A DNA stretch of 64,000 nt, from positions 1,069,817-1,133,816 of the forward strand of contig JAGMWU010000039.1 in the NCBI GenBank assembly GCA_018697195.1, written 5' to 3'. Positions 13,663-27,351 of this stretch are shown piece after piece. A program made the position numbers and the translations under genes. Positions within the stretch are counted from its first letter, which is position 1. Each line of letters begins with the position of its first letter. The notes under the pieces were generated by a model. It was not told the origin of the DNA and made no database searches. It saw only the letters and a list, made by a program, of their open reading frames with translations. Origin of the DNA: Certhia americana (taxonomy: Eukaryota; Chordata; Aves; Passeriformes; Certhiidae).

Positions 13663-14479
13663 CAGAGAAAGGAAGACTGCAGCTGATGAGGAAGAAAACA
13701 AAGGTCCTGGCTTCTCACAGCAAAATAAATTTTAAAATCTGTTTCTGACAGCTGTGACCCAGAGGAGAAAGTGATAGAAAATGCTATCAATTGCTGTTGA
13801 GCCTGAGGAATCAGTAGTCTAATTAACAAAGTGAAGAAAATTTCCTGATTTGTTATCCTCCACTGGCAGAAGGAAGTTTTTACTGGACAATAAGCTCCAA
13901 ACCAATGATTGAATTCAGAAGAATAAAATGAAAGGCATAACTGAAATAATGATATATTTTGGCATGCTGTTTACTAATTAATAAGTATCACTTTAATCTT
14001 ACAGGATTGGACAGCTAAAGACTAGGAGTAAAAGTGCATGAAGTCTGCTCTATGGAAATGTCACATTTTATTTGCCTTTGGTCAGACCCTGCAAAGAGCC
14101 AGGACCATCCACAAGTGCAATTCTTATTCGTGGTTCACATTCAGGTACCAAAAGGAGAGGTACAGCACAGATGGAAGAAATTATGCACATTTTAATAGTA
14201 ATTGTGCACTATTTTCATTATGTTCACCTAGACATATTACGGTTCTTTATTCTAGTTGGATTTAAATTGTTAATAAAACAGACTGCAACTAGGTAAAAAT
14301 TACTTTGGTTACTTATAGAACAATCTCAGAAGTGTTTGCATTTTGCTTTGTTTGGAACAGATTCTAATATAAGATGCAGTGCAATGCTGCTGGAGCACAG
14401 GCCTATAAAGCACAGAAACAATATATCTGAAGCAATTTATCCCATCGCCTTCAGCAGGATCAACTGTACTTTGCCCAAC

Positions 14480-14880
14480 TCAGTATGTTACTAATCTCCA
14501 ATAAAGGGAATTCCACAATATCCCACATCTTCCTCAAACATCTAACAAATCAGTGTTCTCCCAACATCTCCAACTGTTGCATCATTTTTGTCTGCAGTAA
14601 AGTTGATTTCTCTCCATCATTCCCCCAGTGGCCATAAAGAACATTTTCATTCCTGTCCTCTTTAACACCACTTTTTGAATTGAAAGACTGGTATCATGAC
14701 CTTCTTAAAGTCTCTCCCTTCTACACTAACATGAAATGAGTTTCTTTGACTCTTTGTTTCTTTTTTCTTTTCCTAAGCATCTTATTATCCTTGTTCTTCC
14801 CTGGACAGTCTCTAATCTGTGTATACCTTTCTTCAGGCACATGATACAAAATTTCAGGAAGGAAGATTCAGTTTAGATCT
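14480..14880 (-). mobile_element. Ancient amniote CR1 fragment
   Basis: This is a heavily diverged copy of the old CR1 type shared with turtles and crocodiles. Landmarks on the plus strand are CTAATCTCCAATAAAGGGAA, CAGTGGCCATAAAGAACATT, GAAAGACTGGTATCATGACC and CTTGTTCTTCCCTGGACAGT, in the order of the reverse-complemented element. The boundaries are approximate because of decay. Confidence 0.65.
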
Positions 14881-17800
14881 TAAAGGAACCTTTCAAAATT
14901 TAAAGACTTGACGTGAAAAAACAGAATAGGTTTATCAAGGGACCCGTAGGCACGTTCACACTGCACAAGTCCCAGAAGAGATGAGAGACACGTCCTTCAC
15001 TTCACAAAGGTACCACAGGCACTGCAATTCCACCAACTGACACAGGAACATACGTGACAATTTTGCAAGGCTGCCCCATCCCCACCACCCTGCCCAGAAG
15101 TGCTGAAACCAGACACAATCATCAGGCCCACACTTGCCAGCTCTGACAGGAAACAGAGTGATTCCTTGGCATCACATAAGACTTGCCTATTTTTGCAGCA
15201 ATTTCACCTCGCTGACTCTAAGTTTAACTCACAATCACCACACAACCATGCTCCTTTCTTCCCTGCAGTCCCTCAGGTATCCTGTTTTTCCATGCCTCAA
15301 CTTGCACTTCTCAACATCCCAGTCCGTACCAAAAATGCCATCACGTTGGTTTCCTACACTGGAACTGAAGATGCTTTTGAGTTCTGATCCAAATCTGTAG
15401 ATTTACATATTTACTCTCTTCTTTGTTATACATGTAATCATTACAGTTATTACTACACTCTCAACAGGACTCTGCTCCAGATGTACTCTCACTATAGCAA
15501 GAAACCTTCCCAGAAAAACACTATTTTGAGTAGTTACATGCCCACTTAATGAGAAATCTTATAATATTTTAATGAAAAATCCACATTTTCTCCTGCTTAC
15601 ACGTATAGCTCAAGACACTGAGCAGTGAAATACAAACACCTGCAGGGAGGTGGCACATCACACCAACACTTGCACACATCAGTTGTCTCAAAAATCTTCA
15701 GCTGAAAGCCCAGATCAAATCTTGTACATTTTGAGGTCTGACCCAACGATGAAGCTCAGGTTACCCACCTGTCTGGCATGTGGGACAGTGATGAGCACAG
15801 CAATTAAGAAGGAAAGGCACTGGGGGAGTGTTTGGGTAAGGGACAGAGGAATTAATCTCTTTTTAAAGTTGAGTTTCAGGCTAAACATTCATGAAGAGAC
15901 AGCGGACAAAAGTGACAAAAGAAAGCCGAGATCCAAAGTGCATTTTACAGGAATATTTAGGTTGTCAGGGAAAATGTCTAACACATTTGCTTGTTTCTCA
16001 GCAATCCTCAAAGTGATAATTAAATGAAAAATAACAGTTTCATAGGGGTACTCCTCCCTGTGTGGGAACAACTTTCACCAAATGCCAATTAGTGGTTTCC
16101 TGTTAAAATCAAATCAAGCTGGTTTTGATAAAGCTTTTTAATGAGAAATGGCTAAAGTATGAAAATTTCCCCCCACATATATTTCATATTAAATCCCAAA
16201 ATCACATAACACAATCTCACATCTAACATTTTTGGTATATAAAACTCTCTCTTGTACTCCTTCGTTAATTTCAAAAGAAATGTATTTACTAAATATTTAA
16301 ATCATCGAATAAACAAAGCCTTAAAAAAAAGCTTACTAAAGAAAATTATAATGTTGATGAAAGCCAATCTTAATCAGTCCTTTTCAGATGCTCCCAAAAC
16401 TCATTTTTTAGTGATTATTTATTCATTCTTCAAGCATATGGCAAATTCAATAATTTTTGAACTAAGAGTTGTCTCCTAATTGCATCAGTGGTTTTGATTA
16501 TTCTATCTGACAAGCAGTGAAATGGCAACAACAAATGCAAAGATGAGCTCACCTACAACTCCCACGACACCTGTTGGAATGAAAGACCAGCAACTTCACC
16601 TTCAATTGTTATTGGTAATAATTTGATTAAAAAGAATGCTAAGGAAACTGGAGAACAGATTTTGATTGTACCAGACTGAATACTCTTGGCTATGGTCACT
16701 GGTTTTTGCCTTATGCCAAGTGACAATGTTCCTCCTGGGACACCCATCTCCATCCAACCTTCTGTAGGCACTCCTCATCCAAGTCTTCTCTCTTGTTTTT
16801 ATTTGGGTTGATACCCAATGTTCCACATCTGTTACAAGATTTATGTGTCTTCCATCCTGATCACAACACAATAAAACCCTGATAGACACTTACCATTTAG
16901 AAAACTTTGCATTTACATTGGAGACACAGATTCTCAACAAGAGTTTCATAGTCCTTCAAAACCAAACTGTGCCACAGCACCTCTCCTTCCATATCTTCAA
17001 TGCTCAGACTTCCACTCCATTCTAAAGAGTGTTTCATTTTTGTTCTTGCTGGAACTAAGCTTTGTAAGTGCTGCCCTTCCCTCTGTGGCCTTTCTGTGTA
17101 TGTCATTACCACATTCCCACTTGATTTTTTCCCCCCCAAGCGACAAAAATTTTGAGATCCTTTGTCTCCTCATCTGTATGACTTCCATATCCCCAGTTTT
17201 TATCAACTCAGACTTCTGTTGAATGGCCTGACTCCTAATACATTGAATGCTGCTCGTCTGTCCCTCACCTTCTAGAAATTATCTACCCCACTTCCCAGAA
17301 CAGCAAGGCTACCTGTGAAATACGACCCAGCTGTTTATCTTGCAGTCATCTTGGCTGTATTTTTCACCATCTAGTTCATGATTACTCATTAAAAAAGAAA
17401 ATCTCCTGTTAATCTCCTGCTTCAATAAATCACCCTGAACATTAGTGAAAACACTGTACGTAATATCAACCATTTTTCTGGGGTAATGAGAAATCTCTAC
17501 TATCATCCATTTGTATGATCTGGGAAAGCTGATGGCAGAGAACCACAAAAGCACACAAATCACCAGCCCCAGTGTGCAGGAAGATGTGTACTGGGTGGTT
17601 TAGAAACACTCCATCAAGCCTTCACCTTTCCTCCCTCTTCATTAAATGCCAGCTTCTGCTGCTGTGTATTCTAAGGCTTAAATGCGCTCAACATTCCCTT
17701 TGTAACCTGCTGGGAAATGTTCTTTCTACTGCCATCGGACTCCATGGGCTGCTTTTTAAGCCAGGTATGCTTGCCACACCTCACACATATTTTAGCAAAG

Positions 17801-18973
17801 CACAGGTACTAAAAATAGAAAGCCATGCACTTGGAAATTGATGGGGGGAAAAAAGCAGGAAATAAAATTCAAAACAAAACCCACAATTCAGCATTGTAAG
17901 CCCACCCTACTTTGGCCAAGATTGTTGCAAGCATGGCAACTTAAATCCTCATGCCCTATTATTCAGGTGGAAACTGTCTGAAGCAACAGCTTGGTGAAAA
18001 GGACAAGTTCCTCCTGCTCCTACAGCTTCTCTCATGATGGGGAAGTGAGTAATGGAAACACATCATCACAGACCACAGGGGCAGGTTTCTAAAGAGTTCT
18101 GGTGACAACCAGCAGCTCTGGAAAAAGAGGAACAGGAGACACAGGCAGATTTTCACAGCAAAGACTACGCTTTTACTGTGAGGAAGAGTGGAAAGGATAT
18201 GGACTTACAGAACTGTGGAAGGAAGCTGTAATAATAATATCACTGTGGAAGTGATAATTTGGTGATTCAGGAAAAAACAAAACATCACCAAGAGCTGCAT
18301 GTAACAACTTCCAGAAATGCGGAAAATGTTCCTCTCAGAAAGCTGTGATCACTCCTCCTGTGTTTTGTACCAAAGCAAGGCACCATGTACACCACGTACA
18401 GCACCCCCAGAGCCTGGGTGCACAGCACCACTGCTGGACACGAGGCAGGCTGGGGGACACACTCCCAGCAGGAGCCCAGCAGGGATGCAGCACCTTTGCA
18501 AGGCTGGCAACCAAGGGTTCTGTGCCTTGCATGGTAGGGTTGAGAGTCTAGAACATAGAGCAGGAAGTCTGGAGTTTGGCAGTCCCAGGCCAAAAGCCTG
18601 AAAGGCTGTTCCTGGAGGAAAGACAAATGCTGGTGGCAGCTGGGCGCTTGCAGAAGGGAGAGCTGGAATCAGGAAAACATGAAAAACAAAGCATGAACTC
18701 GATCAGGAGTTTGATCGGGGACTGCTGGGTGTGAGGTAGGCTCTTGGAAACCTCTGCAGTCCATCTTCTCCAGCTACCTTCACACACAGAATAACACCAT
18801 CAGCAAAATTCCAAGCGCAAGGACATACTTTCAATATTACTTTTAATCGATGCCCTAGAGATTACTCTGACATTACCAGTCCTCTTCAAAATTCTGCATT
18901 TTTAACCATTGTTCACAAATAATTTCTTAATAGTTGTCGCACGTGACTGTTCTCATAGTTATCTACAATGGTC

Positions 18974-19186
18974 AAGAATCACAGAATCTTTTAGGCTGGA
19001 AAAGACCTTTAAAATCATTGAGTCCAACCACTAACCCAATACTGCCAAGTCCATCACTAAACCATGAATCTAAGCACTGGATCCACATGGTCTCTGAAGG
19101 AAAACATCCTTCCCTGAGCAGCCTCTTCCAATGCTTGACAGCCCTTTCAGTGGAGAAACCTTTCCTAACATCCAATCTAAACATTC
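18974..19186 (-). mobile_element. CR1 LINE 3' end, avian type
   Basis: AAGAATCACAGAATCTTTTA, GGCTGGAAAAGACCTTTAAA and ATCATTGAGTCCAACCA are the classic reverse complement of the avian CR1 3' end, including a remnant of the terminal ATTCTRTG octamers. The match runs through AAACCTTTCCTAACATCCAA to about 19186, giving a 5'-truncated copy of about 215 bp on the minus strand. This is one of the least diverged copies in the window. Confidence 0.92.
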
Positions 19187-19349
19187 CATTCAAGGGAATG
19201 ATTCAAGTTGGAAAGTTAGAGGATCACACCGAGAGCAGGGCAAGAGCACTACACATGGACTAAGATGGACAAAAAGCAGGAAAAGTCAATTGATGAACAA
19301 ATTGGCTCTTACATCACCTTCAATGGCAGGTTTATAAGCAACAGGCAAA

Positions 19350-19440
19350 TTATCTATTACTTATTATTATCTATTACTTATTTATTACTTAAATATTATT
19401 TATTTGTTATTTACTTAAATATTATTGTTTATTACTTAAA
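19350..19440. repeat. A/T-rich imperfect tandem tract
   Basis: Repeated words such as CTATTACTTATT, ATTACTTAAATATT and TATTTA make up about 90 bp. It lies about 160 bp beyond the CR1 copy that ends near 19186. Confidence 0.85.
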
Positions 19441-20860
19441 GGTGTTTTCCATCCTGCGGGTGTTTGTAGAAGTCTGTTGAAAGAACTGATAAAACCTAGC
19501 TGAATGTTCAAGCTAAAAAATTATTGACTGGATTCCCTCAGGAGAAAATGCTACAAAACAAATGCAAATAAAAATACATTAAAGTTAATGGAGTTTCAAA
19601 ATACTTTGCAGTTAAAATGAAAAATAAAATTTAACTGTATGTACACCTCAAATTGCTTATGTCTTAGATAAAGGAGTTTATTTTCCTTTAAAATTTATGA
19701 AATCTTGGTTAGTAGAAAATTTCTAAGAAAAATAAGAGGATACTTCTGCTGTATTTACATTTTCTTCAAGTTTTCAGATTTTTTTTCCTTTTTCCTTCTT
19801 TTTTTCTCCAAAAGATAGGAACAATGATAATATAAACCACATAAGCTCCAGTAACTGAAAATAATAGTGTAATTTGAAACCCTACTAGTATGAGTTCTTA
19901 AACAGAAAATAGAAAGCTGGGCAAAAAGGTGAAGTACTGTATCTTATTACTGGTTATCTTAATTAACCTATTTTTCAGATTATTGAAATATTTCAATGTA
20001 TAAAAAATAAGGGTATCTGCCAGTGAAGCCTACAAATCACACCCAGCATCTTGTGCAGGAAGTGTCTTACATATGTAAATGTATGCGGACCCAAGACTCG
20101 GATTTCACAGGCAGCCTCTGCAGACAGAATGATGAACTGTGTAATTTGCAAGGTGAAATCTATTTTATGTCCCTTCCAGATCCAAAAGGTCCTTGAGCAA
20201 GCTGCTCCTCACTGCTGAGGGAAGTCTCAGCAATATTTCACAGGGGAGCTGAGGCAGGGAAGGATTCCAGCCCTTCATGGTACTTATCTTTCCACACATT
20301 TTTGTCCTGTCTGCACGTATGGCACATCCCATGGCAGAAGAGGGACCTTCTCTGAATATGCAGAATAGGGAGGGATGCCTGGTCACTAGGTCATGTCTGA
20401 GGTGTGAGGACCAACCTGCCCAGGAAAGGGGGTGGCAGTAACCTCAAGTGACACCATATAAAACATTCCCATTCTCCAGGCATACAGGAGTGACACTTTG
20501 TGCCACCCTGGTGGCAATGCAGGACACATCCCAGGGTCTGCTGCCTTACAGGATGCAGCTGGTGGTGGGATAAGATCCTAAGGTGTGGGACTGGGAGGTG
20601 TCACTGAGACACCATGGGGACAGACACAACTGAGGAACAGCAGCATGGGGCGGGAGCCAAACGGAAACATCTCGTGTGAAAGCAAGAGCCTCACCAAATC
20701 CAATCACAGCATATGCTGGGAGAAACTTCCCAAATCCATGAAGTCATTCTGGACCATAATTAACTGAAAATTAATTACAGAATCTTGAAAAGAGCATAAA
20801 CCAAAAATGGGCCAGCATACCTTCATAGTGCAGTTGCTCACTCTGAATCTCTTCCAACAA

Positions 20861-20911
20861 TTAAGCCTAGCATATGTCACTAGGCTTAAAAAAAAAAAAA
20901 AAAAAAAAAAA
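20861..20911. repeat. Perfect 10-bp inverted repeat followed by poly(A)24
   Basis: TTAAGCCTAG (20861-20870) and its exact complement CTAGGCTTAA (20880-20889) flank a 9-nt spacer. A run of 24 A (20888-20911) follows on the plus strand. The structure could be the tail of an unrecognised retroposed sequence, but no body was identified. Confidence 0.85.
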
Positions 20912-21811
20912 GAGATAACAAAACAACAAACAAAGTATGATTCCCAAAAAAGTTTTGGAGTCGTACTTGCCAAAGGGGATATAGCTGTCTGCAGAGCACA
21001 CACATACCTTCTAGAAATGAAAAAGATGTGATACTTGGCAACTTCAGCTTTCCAGAAATTACAGGTTGCAGATGCTTCTTACAAAATCAAAACAAAAATT
21101 GAGACAATAACGTAATTAGGTACATTATTTGCTGATTTGATGAATAATTTTCTAAAGATTATTAAAGGATGTAAGAGCTTAGAAAATGCACCAATTTTTC
21201 AACAAACAAAACAAGGAGGTAAACAATAGAAGTGCCAAATTATTTTGGCTGAGCATTCACAAAAAGGTGTATTTTGTATCACTGAATTACACGTATTTTT
21301 TACAAGGTGCCTAATCATGGCATGCTGCCACCAGTCAAAATAATTTTTTTTTAATTTAGAAAAGAAAAAAATTAGCATGCTGGAAAGTAGAAGATATGCC
21401 ATCAAAACAAAACTGAAAGACTGACAGACTACAAAAGCACTCTATTTTACTACTTAAAAAATATTGAAAAAGAATATTATCAAAAGAGAAAAAAAAAACC
21501 CTAAGAAAAAAGATCAGTAGATTAATCGGAGATTGTGCTGCAGGAAACATGGAACACTATTTCTGATTTCCAGTTTTCCATTATAGAGATTAGTATCTTC
21601 AGTAAGAGCAGAAAGACAATCTCAAACTGTCAAAATTTTGTAATTTGACAAAGTGGGAGGTGCTGGGTGGGGGCAGCCTGGGGTCCTTCCCTCTCATCTG
21701 TACATGGGGAGGGTGGCAAAGCAGAGTCAAGTTCTTTTCCAGCCTATGGGAGACAGGACCTTGTTCCCTAATGCAACATTTCTTCTAGATGAAGTGGAGG
21801 TTTAGTATTTG

Positions 21812-21832
21812 TTTTTTTTTTTTTTTTTTTTT
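21812..21832. repeat. Poly(T)21 tract
   Basis: An uninterrupted run of 21 T on the plus strand in intron 4. Confidence 0.9.
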
Positions 21833-22997
21833 CTTTAAATGAGGGGATAAAACGTTATAGTTATACACAAGCAGAAAATAAATGCCCACAGTTTGAGCAA
21901 CTTGCAGACATTCCAGCCCTGAGCTATGCTGATGACCATTTTGCATATCATCTTACTCTATTTCTCATGAACTAAGTACATGAGCACCTCTGATACAATT
22001 TGGGATTTGTTTTTACATTTGCTTATCTTTGGAGGGTGAGAGCTGAGCTTGGCCCTACTCCACTGAGAGCACAGTGCAGTGTGTCACAGCTACAGAGAAA
22101 GCTGCGCAAAGAGAACTTTAAACTAAACTGCATTTATAAATTCATTTCTCTCCAGGTCCTTACTGATCACACTATCTAATAAAATACTTGCCCATTTTGC
22201 TTGTAAGTCCAAACTAGAAACAGGTAACAGCCCATTTTCAGTGGAGTAATATATACTTGGCAAAACCAGGCTGACCAAATGAAACTACAATCCACAAAAT
22301 GTCTTCATAATATGACCTAACTCATTCTCTTCAAGCTAAACATAAAAAAAAAAAAAATAAAAAAATGTAGTACCAAACCTTGGCATTTCATATAAAAATC
22401 ACAGTTTTCAAATATGAATTAACATCTCTTCTTGTCATTTCCACCTCCATTTTTTGTGATGATCTCCAACATATCAGAAATGCCCTTCAACAGTACACAG
22501 AAGCTCCCAAAATTGAAATGCTGTGTCACTCCTCTGTAGATGCCCACTGCAGAGCTCACCACTCTCAGAGATGGCCTAAGCAGAGAAAAACCCTTAAGCT
22601 CCCAGCATGTCTTGCCAGAGCTGGGCTGGCTCAAAGGCTGAAAGGTCCATCAGCATGATTTGGGAGCCCTTGGGGCTCTCTAAACAGTAATGATGCCTCT
22701 GGGATGCAGGTGCTTTACCTCTCTCTGGCAGCCCTCCCCTCTCCCTCTCTGAGCAAGCAGAAGGCACTGCAGTGCATGGAAATCCAGAACTGTTCCCCTG
22801 CCATCTCGTTCATGGCAGTGATGGAAAGACCTCCTTTATCACATTTTGGTTCCTTTATGTGGCATAAAGGGATCAAATCAGAAGTGAGAATCTCACCTGA
22901 AGTTTCTCTCTGAGATGAAAATCACTGATACACCTAAACTGCAAATCTCAACTGTGTGTCAGCTGTACACTGCAGAGGCAGACTTGGCCTTCCAGGT

Positions 22998-23490
22998 CAT
23001 AGAGTCACAAACATTTAAGTTGGGAAAGGACCTCTAAGAACATGGAGTCTAACTGCTAACCCAGCACTGTCAAGTCCACCACTAAGCCTTATTCCCCAAG
23101 TGCCACATCTGCATGTTTTTTGAACGTTTCCAGGGATAGTAATTCCACTCTGGCCAGCCCACTTCAGTGTCTGACCAACCTTTCAATGAAGATATTTCTT
23201 CTAAAATCCAATCTAAGCATTTCCTGGCACAACTAAGGCCATTTTCTTTCATCCTGCTTCATGTGAGGAGAGACCAACAGATCTTGCTACACCCTCCTTT
23301 CAGGGAGTTGTAGATTGTGGTTAGGCCGCCCCTGAGCCTCCTTTTCTAAGGAGCTAAACACCCCCAGCTCCCTCAGCCACTCCTCATCAGACCTGTGCTC
23401 CAGACCCTTCACCACCTTCACTGCCCTTCTTTAGACTCGCTCCAGCACCTCAATGTCTTTTTTGTACTGAGGGGCTCAAAGCTGCAATAA
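22998..23490 (-). mobile_element. CR1 LINE 3' fragment, about 490 bp
   Basis: This is the longest clear avian CR1 copy here. It starts CATAGAGTCACAAACATTTA and GTTGGGAAAGGACCTCTAAG and continues through CAGGGATAGTAATTCCACTC, GAGAGACCAACAGATCTTGC and CTGAGCCTCCTTTTCTAAGG. It ends at CTCCAGCACCTCAATGTCTT and TTTTGTACTGAGGGGCTCAA. The orientation is minus and the 5' side is truncated. Two A-rich tracts follow at 23536-23561 and 23598-23615. Confidence 0.94.
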
Positions 23491-25148
23491 ACACAGGTCA
23501 CAAATTATGATTTCCAGTAGTTTACCAAGCACAAATAAAAAAAAAATAAAAAAAAAATCAATGCATTCCTCATTTACAGCATTCCTATCAGTATTTAAAA
23601 AAAAAAAAAAAAAAGAAAAGAGGAGGGCAAAAACGGAAGCAACCTCCTCTAGCAAAGTTTCCCTCTTCCCTCATGCTTTGCTTCTCAGCAGATGACATCA
23701 TGTGGACACATCCTTGGAAAGCCACCTGGACATCATAGGGATGAACTCATGACATTGCAGATGAAGTGTTCCCTGCTGCTGTTTCCTAAGGTTCTCAACC
23801 CCTGAGTTTTGCTGGACCTTCACTAGCACTGCACAGGGCACATCCAGTGGAGGATGCCCTGCACAAGTTGCTGAGAGGATGCAGCAACATTCCCAGCACT
23901 CCAGAGTGCTGACCTTTCTACTGCACAACGATTTGCAGCACTAGTTTTCTGGGATGAAGGAGCTGCTACCATCAAACAAAAGCATTCTGTTTTCCTTGCT
24001 AGGCTGAACAGCACAGATCAAAACCAAGGGAAAGCTGTCACCTCCCCAGCATGCTACAATCTGGCCCTGTTTTCCCTTGGAAAAAGGAAATAAGGGGCCT
24101 GGGGCACAACACAATATCTCAAAATTGGGAAAGGGGCTGAAAGAGAGCCTAATAGGACTACTCTCTCTGAAAAAGTCAGGTGTGGCTTGTTTGATTATTT
24201 CTGCCAGGAGAGAAGACAGAAAAAGAAGTCTGGGAAATAGAAAAAGGCAAGAGGCAGGAACCAGATTTTGCACACAACCTATGAAAGATAAAGCAGCTCA
24301 GTCTGTAGAACTAAACTTGGCTGCCAGGAGAATAGGCCCAGGAGGACAAAAAGTGAATTTTGAGACAGGGAGGAATTAATGTGACCATGTTGTAATTTTC
24401 TGTACAGTGAAAACACTCCAAGGGAAGGGTAACTGTACATCAGGGGAAGGACCTGCAGCAGTACACAAATCTCTGTTTACAGACAACATCATAAACACAG
24501 GAGTGGTGGGAAAAAGGCATTTGTAATAGCATTTGCTCAGATGATGGTTTGAGACAGGAAGTCCACTGAAGCACAGCCAGAAACACACAGCCATTACCAA
24601 AGAAGAATTAAAACAGCAGAAAAAAAGTATTACAAATTTTGTTATCATACTGCTTTCAGTATGCTTTTAATAATTAGAAAGAAAACATTTTTCCTTGTTG
24701 TTGGTGGTGGTATGTGAACAATGCAGTCACATAATCAAAACTATTGCATATCTTTACAGTCACAAAAAAAAAAATCAATAAAAATTCTGAATAAGAACCA
24801 AAGAAGTTGAGAGGTTTCACTATGTGTGAATTTGCTTTCATGATGGTGTAACATGTCTTTCAGTATTCAAGAGAATGCTCATGAAAAAAAAAAAGGCTCA
24901 TGCAATAGTTGAAACTAACATTTTTTGCTTAAGGTAGTCTACTAAAATTACTGTCATCATAAAACACCCACTTTTCTTTTTTTTCCATGCCATAAAACAC
25001 CTCCAAACCCCAATTTGGAATGACAATAGAGTTTATCAGCTATTCAGCCCTTCTTTAGGATAATCCCACCTTAAAACTTCTGAGATTATGCAGCTGCCAG
25101 AAATATAAAAAGGCTGCACATTTCCAATGTTTTCACCTAATCAAATTA

Positions 25149-25319
<171 letters not shown>

Positions 25320-27324
25320 TTATTAGAAGCCTGTATTTACATAATTCCAATTTGGAATTGGAATTCTCTGCTGTTTTGCATTCATTTTGAGATTCTTATT
25401 AACGAAGACATTTCAAATTTCATTCTTTACCCTTTCCAAAGGATCTTGTAGAGTTGTCATGGGCTTTTATTTTGAGCAGCTCTGTTTTTTTAATTTGGGA
25501 AGGAGTTTTGGTGTCACTCTCAAGAGAGATCTCATTACCTTTTTTTTTTTTTCCCAAAACAGGACTGGAATTTTTCTTCTAGTGAAAAACAAACAATTGG
25601 TTTGAGATTTTTCAGACCTTCTTAAGTGTGCTGTATCACAGAGCAGTCTGACACCTCTAAGTCTGGGTACATTCTTGTGCTGAAGAAGTTCAGGATATAA
25701 AGCAGAAATGCAGAGCAGAGGTTAACTTTCCCCATACTCCACTCTCCTCAACCAGTTCAACCAGGCTTAAATCACAACTGTATTATGTAATTTCTGTAAA
25801 GCCCCACAGAAGCACTCCTGAAGAGATGGCAGGTATTTAATGCAGAAGGGAACCACACAGCAACCAGGGAAACAGGCTGGCATTTGAGAACTTAGAGACT
25901 CAAAAGGCATTTTCCATGGGAGGAACACAGGTGGAGGAGACCAATGCAGTGTCAAGGGCACTACCATGTGGCCTTTTCAAAGCCTGGTGCTTGAATTTGA
26001 CGTGGAAGAATAAAGGAAGCCACGAGGGGTTGGTGTAGCAGAAGTGAGAGGAGATTGTTTTAGCTGCCTTGATCCAGAAGTGGCACACAGGGATCTGAGG
26101 TGGCCAGAACAAATGTGCAGACACCCAAGAGATGTGCAAATAAAGTTGAAGCAAACGACCAAAGCAAGTAGCAGCTGTGGGAGAGGAGGAGAGACCCTGG
26201 AAGAAGTCAGGAGCAGAGCTGCACTGGAATGGGCTGGGGCCAACCCACAAGGAGAGGCAATGAAGATGCAGCTCCATAAGGGGACAGAGCTGCTAATCAC
26301 AAAATGAAAACCTGGGTATCACACAATGTTTATTTTGTGATGTAATCTATACAAAAAACAGACATGAAAGGGAAGAGTTGACTTAATTCCTCTTTATATT
26401 TTTGCTCTGAACTGACTTGAGCACATCCCTTAAAGAACCATCACGTGGACAGCATGAAAGCAACATAAAAGGAGAAAACAAAAGCTTTTAAAATTATGAT
26501 AAACAGCATAATGGTTCATATGTCCTTACAAATACTAGCATATAATCCTTTTTTTTGTGGGGAGAAGGGAAAAATGGTTATTTTCTGCAAGAAATGCAGG
26601 TGCACTTGCTCAGTACTTGTACAATGTCCTTTGTACATCAGACTACTGCAATACCATTTTTAGGCTTCCACAGGCGGGTGCAGGCTATTAATAAGACAAG
26701 TCAGCTCCAGCACTGCAAAATGAACCCCTTTGCAGAACTACCCTGAAGGCAGTTTGTGCTAAAAAAAATGCATACCTGTTAAGTCAACATTTTTCACTAC
26801 TGCTTTAAAAATTGAATGGGTTTAATGAAAAAGTTCCCATTTATGCACTCCAGGATAATTATTTTGGTTGCATTTTTAAATGTTGTGGTAATGTTTGATT
26901 CCAACACTGTCACAATGTTTCCTAAGAAAACACTCCCACAATAGCAGAATATTCCATAAATCACCCTTCAAATGTAGCCTGCAATTATTGCTTTGTGACC
27001 TATCTACTCTACATCAAATAGTTTCAGAAAACATAACTTAGTAAAGGTTCATCAATTTTTGAATCATGCAACTCTGAGTACTAATGGATGGTTCAAAATC
27101 TATAACAAGCTTTTCTAATAAGCAAGGCAAACAGCAAACATCATCTTCCCTTTTTTTTTAATTTACAGAAATACCTTAAAAACCACAGCCATAATAAAGC
27201 TTACATTAATAGCAGCAACTTTAAAACCCTTTAAGAAAACAGAATAGATCAACATTCCAACAAACCCTCTATGCAGAGTATAGCTATAAAATAACGAACA
27301 GCTTTTCAGTCAACATCTATAATG

Positions 27325-27351
27325 AAAAAAAAAAAAAAAAAAAAAAAAAAA
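27325..27351. repeat. Poly(A)27 tract
   Basis: An uninterrupted run of 27 A on the plus strand in intron 3, followed by GAAAAAGG. Confidence 0.9.

Noticed and set aside
18317..18626. Overlapping open frames on both strands in a GC-richer patch
   Set aside because: Both strands are open for composition reasons and no protein family is recognised.
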